Position numbers and translations under genes: made by a program
Shown here: positions 50,018 through 57,045 of the stretch, piece after piece
Numbering within the stretch: position 1 is the stretch's first letter
How the letters are laid out: each line of letters begins with the position of its first letter
The notes under the pieces: model-generated
Seen by the model: the letters and a program-made list of their open reading frames with translations, nothing else
Database searches by the model: none
What the model was told of the DNA's origin: nothing
Source: QFOX01 sp044237845
Lineage (GTDB): Bacteria > Pseudomonadota > Alphaproteobacteria > Rickettsiales > UBA3002
Reading direction: 5' to 3'
DNA: 59,211 nucleotides
Assembly: GCA_044237845.1 (NCBI GenBank)
Contig: JBIIEL010000010.1
Coordinates: forward strand, 1 to 59,211

Positions 50018-50596
50018 ATGACCCGCTTTTTTGCGAACGCGTGTGCTGCCCTGCTATGCCTTACCCTTGCGCAAGTGGCGCATGCGGATGCTGCCGCATC
50101 GAAGAACTTTGTCGATGGCTTAGCAAAACAGGTGCTGAACATTGTGCAGGCGGATGGCGATAAAGCCGCCCGCACCCGGAAGATCGAAGCGATTTTTGCC
50201 AACAAGGTGGACATCAATTTCGTCGCCAAGTTCGCGATGGGCAAACACTGGCGCACCGCCACGCCAGAGCAACGCAGCGCCTATGTTGCTGCCTACAAAC
50301 CGTTCATCCTCAAGAACTACGCCGGGCGTCTCGCGCGTTACTCGGGGCAGACCTACGCCATAAAAGGTGCGCGTAGCGATGGTCCGGTTGACCTCGTGAG
50401 CATGGAAATCAACGACACGAACGGCCAGAAAGTACTGGTGGACTACCGCGTGAGCGGCGGCAAAATCAACGATATCATCGTCGAGGGCGTGAGCCTGCTT
50501 GCCACCCAGCGTTCGGAGTTTAGCAGCATCATCGACCAAAAAGGCATCGACGGGCTGATCGACGCGCTCAAGTCGCAAGTCGCCGCGCAGTCGTAA
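50018..50596 (+). CDS. mlaC: MlaC periplasmic phospholipid-binding protein
   Basis: 192 residues from the ATG with GGAGA upstream. Signal peptide (LLCLTLAQVAHA), then the MlaC fold: DINFVAKFAMGKHWR, YVAAYKPFILKNYAGRL, VDYRVSGGKINDIIVEGVSLL. It ferries phospholipids between MlaA and the inner-membrane MlaFEDB complex. Thirteen bases separate it from mlaA. Confidence 0.94.
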   Translation: MTRFFANACAALLCLTLAQVAHADAAASKNFVDGLAKQVLNIVQADGDKAARTRKIEAIFANKVDINFVAKFAMGKHWRTATPEQRSAYVAAYKPFILKNYAGRLARYSGQTYAIKGARSDGPVDLVSMEINDTNGQKVLVDYRVSGGKINDIIVEGVSLLATQRSEFSSIIDQKGIDGLIDALKSQVAAQS

Positions 50597-50603
50597 CGCG
50601 CGC

Positions 50604-51593
50604 GTGCCACGCATAACCACCCCCATACGCAGCATCCTCGTCTATACTGATGGCGAAGTCATTGGCGACGGCATCCTGAAATTGCCCTTCGCCGCGGCGC
50701 TCAAACAAGCCGTTGCTGGCGTAAGGCTCACCTGGCTCTGCGGCGCCTCCAGCGTTTACGAAACAGCACTCGCCGAGCTTGCCCGGCAGCATATCGATGA
50801 ACTGATCATCCTACCCAACCGCCGAATATCCGCGAGCGATTTCCTGCGCCGCCCCGCGATACTGCGCGACCGCCAGTTCGATCTTATCATCGACACGCAA
50901 CGTAAAGCACGCCGCACATGCTGGCTCAAACGCATTCGCCATCGCCGCTTCATCAGCGCTGCTGCGGGCGGGCTACTGTCGAATGTCAAACCGCCGAAGC
51001 CTTTGTCGCCGCACGTCTTCGAGCAGTTGATGCAGCTCGGCAGTTGCGGCACCGGCGAGCCACTGATCGTGCCGCCGCTGACGCTTGCGCAGGAATGGGA
51101 TGCCACTGCCGCCGCCCTGCTGCCGGAGGGCGCGCGCTATATCGGCTTCGTTGTCGGTGCGGGCCACCCCGATAAATGCTGGCCACTCGCGCAGTTCATT
51201 GCGCTTGCCCAATCGGTCAGCCGCCAGGGCTATACGCCGGTGATATTTCTGGGGCCGCAGGAAAAGCCCTATGCGAGCACGATCCGCGAAGCCTTGCCGC
51301 AGGCGCTCTTTCCGCTGACGATGCAAGCCCACGCTTGCGCATCGCCCTACCTTACCATCGCACTCGGGAAGCGGCTCATCGCCGCCGTTGCCAACGATAG
51401 CGGCGGATGTCATTTACTTGCCGCAGGCGGCGCGCCGCTGGTCACGCTGTTCCGCTCGGCCAGTGTGCGCAGTAAATTCCTACCGCGCAGCAGCCGCGTG
51501 ATCGCTCTCGCTCCGGAAGATTTCGGCGTTGCAACCATGCGCGACATTCCACTGGCCGCCGTCGCCACCGCGCTCGAAACACTCACGTCGTAA
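50604..51593 (+). CDS. Glycosyltransferase family 9 (heptosyltransferase-like)
   Basis: 329 residues from a GTG start seven bases after mlaC. SILVYTDGEVIGDGILKLPF, IGFVVGAGHPDKCWPLAQF and NDSGGCHLLAAGGAPLVTLF match GT9 LPS heptosyltransferases. With gmhA and gmhB in this window it suggests heptose-containing LPS. Acceptor unknown. Confidence 0.85.
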   Translation: MPRITTPIRSILVYTDGEVIGDGILKLPFAAALKQAVAGVRLTWLCGASSVYETALAELARQHIDELIILPNRRISASDFLRRPAILRDRQFDLIIDTQRKARRTCWLKRIRHRRFISAAAGGLLSNVKPPKPLSPHVFEQLMQLGSCGTGEPLIVPPLTLAQEWDATAAALLPEGARYIGFVVGAGHPDKCWPLAQFIALAQSVSRQGYTPVIFLGPQEKPYASTIREALPQALFPLTMQAHACASPYLTIALGKRLIAAVANDSGGCHLLAAGGAPLVTLFRSASVRSKFLPRSSRVIALAPEDFGVATMRDIPLAAVATALETLTS

Positions 51594-51596
51594 CGC

Positions 51597-53255
51597 CTAC
51601 GCCGCGAGCAAACTCTTATACCGTATCCGCTTGGGCTGTACGGATGCTTCGCCGAGGCGACGTTTCTTGTCTTCCTCGTAGTCGGCGTAGTTGCCCTCGA
51701 ACCATTCCACGTGGGAATCGCCCTCAAAGGCGAGGATATGCGTCGCCACGCGGTCAAGGAACCAGCGGTCGTGCGAGATAACCACCGCGCAGCCCGCGAA
51801 GTCGAGCAGTGCTTCCTCGAGCGCGCGCAGTGTCTCCACATCAAGGTCGTTGGTCGGCTCATCGAGCAGCAGCACGTTCGCGCCGGTTTTGAGCATCTTC
51901 GCGAGATGCACGCGGTTGCGCTCCCCGCCTGAGAGACTGCCGACTTTTTTCTGCTGGTCGGGGCCCTTGAAGTTGAACGCCGAGCAATAAGCGCGGCTTT
52001 TCATGCTCGCCTTACCGAGCTCGATCACATCCGCCCCGCCGGAGATTTCCTCCCACACGGTGGACTTGTCGTTCAGCGAATCGCGCGACTGGTCGATATA
52101 GCCGAGCTTCACGGTGGAACCCACAGTGAACGTCCCCGCATCCGCCTTTTCGTTGTCGGTAATCATGCGGAACAGCGTGGTTTTTCCCGCACCGTTGGGG
52201 CCGATGATCCCCACAATACCACCCGGAGGCAGGCTGAAGCTGAGATTATCGATCAGCAACCGGTCGCCGAAGCCTTTCTTGAGGCCGTTCGCCTCGATGA
52301 CTTGCTGGCCAAGGCGCGGGCCTGCCGGAATAATAATCTGCGCGGTGCTCGCGCGTTTCTCGCTCTGCTCCGCCACCATGGTTTCATAGGCCTTAATCCG
52401 CGCCTTGCTTTTCGCCTGACGCGCTTTGGGCGAGCTACGCACCCATTCCAGTTCCTCTTCCATCGCTTTCGCGCGGGCGGATTCTTCTTTCGCTTCCTGC
52501 TTCAGCAGGCGCGCCTTCTGCTCCAGCCAGCCGGAGTAGTTGCCCTCATAGGGCCGCCCCTCGCCGCGATCAAGCTCCAGCGTCCAACCCGTAATATTAT
52601 CGAGGAAGTAGCGGTCGTGGGTCACCATCACCACCGTGCCGGGGTAGTTGCGCAGATAATTCTCAAGCCACGCGACGGATTCCGCATCCAAATGGTTGGT
52701 CGGTTCATCGAGCAGCAGCATGTCGGGCTTACTCAGCAGCAGCGCGGCCAGCGCCACGCGGCGTTTCTCACCACCCGAAAGCTTGGCCACGTTCGCCGCG
52801 CCATCCGGGCAGCGCAGCGCGTCCATCGCCACTTCGGCCTCGCGCTCCAAATCCCACGCGCCCGCGTGGTCGATGGCGTCCTGCAGCTTCGCCGCCTCAT
52901 CCGCCACCGCGTCCGAATAATCGGCCATGATTTCGTTATAGCGGTCGAGCAGCGCCTGTTTTTCCTTGAGGCCGTCCATCACATTCTCAAGAACGCTTCG
53001 CGTCTCGTCGAGTTTTGGCTCCTGTTGGAGGAAGCCCACTTTCAGCCCCTCAGCGGCGAATGCCTCGCCGTTGAATTCCGTATCCATCCCCGCCATGATT
53101 TTGAGCAGGGTCGATTTACCCGCGCCGTTATGGCCGACAATGCCGATCTTCGCGCCGGGCAAAAAGCTCAGCCAGATATCCTTCAGCACGGTTTTCCCGC
53201 CCGGATAGGTTTTGGTGAGGCCTTTGATAACATAGACGAACTGATGATTTGCCAT
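51597..53255 (-). CDS. ettA: Energy-dependent translational throttle protein EttA (ABC-F)
   Basis: 552 residues, near-exact family length, from MANHQFVYVIKGLTK with AAAGGAC upstream. Two ABC domains each have Walker A (GHNGAGKST, GPNGAGKTT) and LSGGEKRR / LSGGERNR signatures. The linker after the first domain is the ribosome-contacting ABC-F insertion. It gates translation initiation in response to energy state. Confidence 0.96.
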   Translation of the reverse strand: MANHQFVYVIKGLTKTYPGGKTVLKDIWLSFLPGAKIGIVGHNGAGKSTLLKIMAGMDTEFNGEAFAAEGLKVGFLQQEPKLDETRSVLENVMDGLKEKQALLDRYNEIMADYSDAVADEAAKLQDAIDHAGAWDLEREAEVAMDALRCPDGAANVAKLSGGEKRRVALAALLLSKPDMLLLDEPTNHLDAESVAWLENYLRNYPGTVVMVTHDRYFLDNITGWTLELDRGEGRPYEGNYSGWLEQKARLLKQEAKEESARAKAMEEELEWVRSSPKARQAKSKARIKAYETMVAEQSEKRASTAQIIIPAGPRLGQQVIEANGLKKGFGDRLLIDNLSFSLPPGGIVGIIGPNGAGKTTLFRMITDNEKADAGTFTVGSTVKLGYIDQSRDSLNDKSTVWEEISGGADVIELGKASMKSRAYCSAFNFKGPDQQKKVGSLSGGERNRVHLAKMLKTGANVLLLDEPTNDLDVETLRALEEALLDFAGCAVVISHDRWFLDRVATHILAFEGDSHVEWFEGNYADYEEDKKRRLGEASVQPKRIRYKSLLAA

Positions 53256-53310
53256 GGGGTGTCCTTTATTCTGTTGTCGCCGCGTACAGCAGGGCGCGTG
53301 AGGGAAATAC

Positions 53311-53754
53311 CTAGCGCCGCGCCTTGAAGAAATCAACCAGCAACGCCCCGCATTCTTCCGCCTGCACGCCACCGATGACCTCGGGCGCGTGGTGGCAGGT
53401 CGGCTGGCTGAATACCCGCGCGCCATGTTCCACCCCGCCGCCTTTGGGGTCGAACGCGCCGAAAATCACCTTCTTCACCTTGGCGAGGCTCGCGGCCTGC
53501 GCGCACATGGCGCAGGGCTCGAGCGTCACCACCAGCGTGCAATCCTGCAGATACTTGCTCCCCCGCGCCTTACAGGCCGCCTGAATGGCGAGCATTTCGC
53601 CGTGCGCCGTTGCATCGCCCTTCGCCTCCACCGCATTATGCGCGGTGGCGAGCACCGTCCCATCCCCCGCCAGCACGGCGGCTGCAATGGGCACTTCGCC
53701 CATCTCAGCCGCTCTGGCCGCCAATTTCAGCAGTTCGGGGAGAATTGTCATCAA
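53311..53754 (-). CDS. tadA: tRNA-specific adenosine deaminase
   Basis: 147 residues. Zinc-binding motifs are HGEML (usually HAE) and EPCAMCAQAA. It converts A34 to inosine in tRNA-Arg(ACG). The Ala-to-Gly change lies between the His ligand and catalytic Glu, both retained. The start region overlaps the regulatory box of the divergent methyltransferase gene. Confidence 0.93.
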   Translation of the reverse strand: MMTILPELLKLAARAAEMGEVPIAAAVLAGDGTVLATAHNAVEAKGDATAHGEMLAIQAACKARGSKYLQDCTLVVTLEPCAMCAQAASLAKVKKVIFGAFDPKGGGVEHGARVFSQPTCHHAPEVIGGVQAEECGALLVDFFKARR

Positions 53755-53790
53755 ATCTTCACACTTCTCAGAGGTTGCGGCGGCTATAGT
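53745..53790 (+). promoter_or_regulatory. PhoB/OmpR-type direct repeat and -10 box
   Basis: TTGTCATCAAA (53745-53755) and TCTTCACACTT (53756-53766) are followed after 18 bases by TATAGT (53785-53790). The ATG begins six bases after. The box covers the tadA start codon on the other strand. Confidence 0.65.
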
Positions 53791-53796
53791 AGCGCA

Positions 53797-54798
53797 ATGA
53801 GAACCCTTAAGCCAGAGCAGTTAGAACGACCGCGCAACGATGCCGAGCTCTCCCACGACATTGTCGAGGCTGCGAAACTACGCATCACGCGCAACCTGAA
53901 TGGTGGCAAAGCACTTTCGGCCGAACAACAGACGCTGGCGCAAACGCTCGAAGAATCCCACGCTGCTATGCTCGAACAAATGCGCAAGGATGCCTCAAAC
54001 CCTCAAAGCTACGCATCATTCGACCTAAAAGACATGCACATGCCCGCCTGGGTGGGTAATGAAATCAAGATGCAGCGGGCGCTGCCAGACGACCTTGAAA
54101 CCTACATCACCAGAGAAGCGGTGCGCGCACGGCATTTGGTAAATATGCTTGCCCCGCTGATGCGTGGTGCACCGGAAGGACCGCTGGTGGATATCGGTAC
54201 CCGCTCTGGGTTTTTCCCGTATCAACTGCTCGCTTCTGGCAAAGACGAAATCTTGAACCGCAACATTTCCGGGCTGGATATGAAGCAGGAGTTGGCGACC
54301 CAAGGTCATGAAACGTTCGATTTCCGCGACCCAAAACTGGCAGATCACAACAAACCCGTCGTGCGCGAATATGGCGGTAACAGCATGCCTTACGCCAACA
54401 CATCCATCGCCGTTGTCACCCTCAACAACGTGCTCAGCCATATCGAAAAAACGCCCACGCGTGACCCGCAGCCGGATTCACCGGAGCTAACCGATTTCCT
54501 CGAAGAACTCTACCGCGTCATGAAGCCGGGCGGGGTGGTGCTGATTACCGAAGATTACATGGGAAAAACCAAGGAAGACCGCCAAAACCCCAATAACCCC
54601 TACGCCAAAACCATCCTCGCGATGGATGATCTGTTCTATAAAGACAATCTCGGCAGCCAGCGCTCGCAGGAAGAATGGGTCGAGATCCTCTCCTGCGCTG
54701 GGTTTGTGGTCGAGCTCGAAAAACATGTCGGCGGCTATAACGTCGCGGGTTTTCCGGTGATCGAGCTGGTGCTAAAAGTCACAAAACCAGCCAAATAA
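53797..54798 (+). CDS. SAM-dependent methyltransferase-like protein
   Basis: 333 residues from the ATG six bases after TATAGT. The first 130 residues are helical and unrecognised. A class I methyltransferase core follows: PLVDIGTRSGFFPYQLL (motif I), IAVVTLNNVLSHIE, and LEELYRVMKPGGVVLITEDYMG. The substrate is unknown. Its promoter belongs to the group with shared direct repeats, and it precedes another unknown protein gene with the same box. Confidence 0.8.
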   Translation: MRTLKPEQLERPRNDAELSHDIVEAAKLRITRNLNGGKALSAEQQTLAQTLEESHAAMLEQMRKDASNPQSYASFDLKDMHMPAWVGNEIKMQRALPDDLETYITREAVRARHLVNMLAPLMRGAPEGPLVDIGTRSGFFPYQLLASGKDEILNRNISGLDMKQELATQGHETFDFRDPKLADHNKPVVREYGGNSMPYANTSIAVVTLNNVLSHIEKTPTRDPQPDSPELTDFLEELYRVMKPGGVVLITEDYMGKTKEDRQNPNNPYAKTILAMDDLFYKDNLGSQRSQEEWVEILSCAGFVVELEKHVGGYNVAGFPVIELVLKVTKPAK

Positions 54799-54805
54799 CG
54801 GCGGA

Positions 54806-54850
54806 TTGTCACAAAATCTTCATAAATCTTTAATACCATTTGCGTATAAT
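54806..54850 (+). promoter_or_regulatory. PhoB/OmpR-type direct repeats and -10 box
   Basis: Three phased 11-mers: TTGTCACAAAA (54806), TCTTCATAAAT (54817) and CTTTAATACCA (54828), then six bases and the perfect -10 box TATAAT (54845-54850). The second 11-mer ends 17 bases before the -10. Confidence 0.65.
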
Positions 54851-54891
54851 GGGCGTTAGAGAGCAGCCCACGATCAACCAAGAGGTGACCT

Positions 54892-55701
54892 ATGAGTAAG
54901 AAACATACCCATACGAACAACCGGTATGACCTAACCCAGATCACACCCATCGAAGCGGATGCTATTCTAGTGCATCTGGCACGTAGTGCATGCAGGCTTT
55001 ATAAGGACGATACGATCAGCGACGAAAAAATTGGCGAAGCCCTCCAGTCGATAACAAAGAAAGCGTCAAACCTTGCACCGATTGTCACTGCCTTGTGGAA
55101 CGTGGCTTACAGCAATGCACCTCTCTCTGCGGCTGATATCACGACGTTGGAAAACGCCACGGAGTTTCAGGATCGCTTTGCACGTTTCCCGAAAAAAAAG
55201 ACTGATAATCACTCAAGAGACTTATCCCCTGTCGAGCTCGAACACGCATTCCATGGCTCGGTTCTAGCAACTCTTCAACCAGGGCGCGAGGCGTGGGCAG
55301 CACAGAAAAATGGTATCACCCGCAGAAGCGGATTGACGTTCCCCGACCTCGCCTATGTCACGCCCGAGCAGGCGCAGACCATTCTGGATACGTACTGCGA
55401 GCAGCTTTCGCTCCCACACCGTGCCGACGATGATAAATATGCCGACCTGACCCGCTATCTCAGCCAAGAGGCAGAGGCGCTCATTCCAACGGTCAAATCA
55501 CTGGCACTGATGGCTCATCCACATCGGACAATCGACCTGAGCGACTATGTGGTGTTTGCTGGCACTGAAAAAGCCATCAACCACCATATGCAGGAAGACG
55601 GTTGTGCTGAAGCTGCTGCTACCGCCCTCAAAAAAGCAATCTTCAAAGTGATGAAGCCCGCCGTAAACCTAGAACGTCTGGGAATAGCGCAAAGCGTCTA
55701 G
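54892..55701 (+). CDS. Hypothetical protein, 269 aa
   Basis: I do not recognise this protein. It is soluble and helical with no signal peptide. GAGGTG precedes the ATG, so unlike neighbours it has a leader (about 35 bases). The composition is hydrophilic and it carries an Ala-rich C-terminus (ALKKAIFKVMKPA). Its stop overlaps that of sspB by four bases (CTAG). Confidence 0.7.
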   Translation: MSKKHTHTNNRYDLTQITPIEADAILVHLARSACRLYKDDTISDEKIGEALQSITKKASNLAPIVTALWNVAYSNAPLSAADITTLENATEFQDRFARFPKKKTDNHSRDLSPVELEHAFHGSVLATLQPGREAWAAQKNGITRRSGLTFPDLAYVTPEQAQTILDTYCEQLSLPHRADDDKYADLTRYLSQEAEALIPTVKSLALMAHPHRTIDLSDYVVFAGTEKAINHHMQEDGCAEAAATALKKAIFKVMKPAVNLERLGIAQSV

Positions 55702-56225
55702 CGCTTTCTAAAAGCCTCGAGGCTGATGACTTTTTCGTCATTCGCGGCGGCGTTTTCTTCCGTCGGCGCGTCTTCTTCGAACGCGGCCATCGGCGGTTTT
55801 TCATTCCCGTTTTTGCCCGTGGCGGGGCAGGAAACCGGCTCTTCTTTCGCTGCCGTCATGCTCGCAATGCGCTTGCCATGAAACTGCAGGCCGAATTTAA
55901 TCGACGGGTCGGCAAATGCCGTCAGCGCGTCGAACGGCACCACCAGTTTTTCGGGGATGTTGTTGAAGCTGAGCATGATGGAAAATTGCTTGTCGGTAAT
56001 TTTCAAATCCCAGAACTGGTGCTGCACCACGATGGTGATTTCCTCAGGGTAGCGGCTCTTCAGCTGCGGCGAAATGCTCACGCCCGGATAGTTGGTCTGG
56101 AACGAAATAAAGAAATGATGCTCGCCCGGCAGACCGAACTTATCGACATGGATAAGCGCATCACGCACCACCCCGCGCATCGCGGAGTCGATCATGCCTG
56201 GATAGTCTATGGTTTCTTGGGTCAT
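55698..56225 (-). CDS. sspB: ClpXP adaptor protein SspB
   Basis: 175 residues: IDYPGMIDSAMRGVVRDAL, FGLPGEHHFFISF, RYPEEITIVVQHQFWDL and DPSIKFGLQFHG fit alphaproteobacterial SspB closely. The acidic tail ends KVISLEAFRKR, like the ClpX-binding XB motif. It tethers ssrA-tagged proteins to ClpXP. The tmRNA gene that makes the tag lies 210 bases upstream on the same strand. Confidence 0.94.
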   Translation of the reverse strand: MTQETIDYPGMIDSAMRGVVRDALIHVDKFGLPGEHHFFISFQTNYPGVSISPQLKSRYPEEITIVVQHQFWDLKITDKQFSIMLSFNNIPEKLVVPFDALTAFADPSIKFGLQFHGKRIASMTAAKEEPVSCPATGKNGNEKPPMAAFEEDAPTEENAAANDEKVISLEAFRKR

Positions 56226-56314
56226 ACGTCGTTTCTACTCTGTTTTTGCACGAAGCGCCACTGAAATATAACTACAGAATATAACCATTGCGCCGCATTT
56301 TGTCGTTTCGCTCC

Positions 56315-56397
56315 GCGTAGCGCTTTATGGCGCGAGCCCGAAGGGAGGGAGTTAAACATGACTCAATGTCATGTTTAACGGGCGATGCCCCCATTAG
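56315..56397. repeat. Dispersed repeat (copy 2) with variable internal hairpin
   Basis: The first 24 bases are identical to 21342-21365. Then GGGAGGGAGTTA, a long perfect hairpin (AAACATGAC / GTCATGTTT, 56355-56379), and GGGCGATGCCCCC follow, parallel in layout to copy 1 but with a different hairpin. It lies between sspB and the ssrA terminator. Confidence 0.75.
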
Positions 56398-56408
56398 GCG
56401 CGAAGCAC

Positions 56409-56435
56409 AAAAAAACCACTTCGCTCCGCGAAGTG
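56409..56435 (-). terminator. Rho-independent terminator of ssrA
   Basis: On the minus strand CACTTCG / CGAAGTG pair around a five-base loop and run into GG and a stretch of T. It ends the ssrA transcript. Confidence 0.9.
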
Positions 56436-56891
56436 AGGGATGTTTCTGTTGCCCGGTACATCCCCCAAAACCGCGTTTACAGGCTAGAACCTGTCAGGCC
56501 ACACTAAGCGGCGAGACGGGCTGCTACGACGTTGTTGTCGTTAGCTGCAACGAGTGCTACGTTGTCGTTTGCACTTAGATTGTGATCCGATCAGGGGAGA
56601 TCACCCCCGGCAAAGACGATGTCTTTATTGCGGTTGTCGATGCTAATTCGGCCCCGCCGAAATTCGTTGTTTTGCAAGGCAAAACTAAGAATTTCGAGCG
56701 TCCGCCGTAGCTCATCAGAGCGAAGGTGGACTCAGCACAAGCCCGTCTTCGCTAAAGCTACGCCGGGCGAAGTCCTCGTAATGCTTTGTATTCAAAGCTA
56801 ACTACGAACTTCGGTGGAGCCGCCGGGCTCTGCCCCCGGGTCCAATCCGTCTATTCCACGTCGCGTTTATCACCATAGTCTCTTGCGAGAC
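56436..56891 (-). ncRNA. ssrA: tmRNA, circularly permuted two-piece form
   Basis: On the minus strand the acceptor piece comes first, ending CGGCTCC-A-CC at 56822-56813. Its T arm is CCGGG-GGCAGAG-CCCGG. The coding piece begins GGGGCCG at 56655. GGGGCCG pairs with CGGCTCC over 7 bp with the G3-U alanine identity pair. The tag frame runs 56572-56504: ANDNVALVA then ANDNNVVAARLAA and TAG. The intervening segment (56656-56812) is 157 bases and includes a nested hairpin (GAAATTC..GTTTTGC / GCAAAAC..GAATTTC). Only CC of the CCA end is encoded. Exact mature ends were not determined. Confidence 0.93.
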
Positions 56892-56897
56892 GTGCCT

Positions 56898-56926
56898 AAT
56901 ATAGGCTTCCCCACCAAAAATAGCAA
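56898..56926 (-). promoter_or_regulatory. ssrA promoter
   Basis: TTGCTA (56926-56921) and TATATT (56903-56898) are separated by exactly 17 bases, with transcription expected to begin near 56891. Confidence 0.8.
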
Positions 56927-56967
56927 GATTTCCTTAGAAAATGCCTGTGCACCGCTCCGTCACACAA

Positions 56968-57023
56968 CTGTCACAGAAAAAATGCACGACTGTCATAAAA
57001 CTGTAACCTTTCTCTGGTAGGGT
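56968..57023 (+). promoter_or_regulatory. Pho-box-like direct repeats and -10 box
   Basis: CTGTCACAGAA (56968), a diverged 11-mer, CTGTCATAAAA (56990) and CTGTAAC (57001) are all in 11-bp phase. The last two match the PhoB consensus (CTGTCAT-N4 repeats) closely. TAGGGT (57018-57023) is the likely -10, ten bases after CTGTAAC. It is the strongest of the six boxes here. Confidence 0.7.
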
Positions 57024-57045
57024 GAAATTATCAAGGAGACTAACA

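Noticed and set aside
54806..54838. PmrA-type box (CTTAAT repeats) rather than a Pho-type box
   Set aside because: The 11-bp TGTCA-based repeats across six promoters fit PhoB/OmpR-type sites better; CTTTAAT here is only one of three phased units.
56813..56891. A stand-alone tRNA gene
   Set aside because: Only the T-arm and 3' acceptor half are present and the matching 5' half is at 56655, which is the permuted tmRNA layout.
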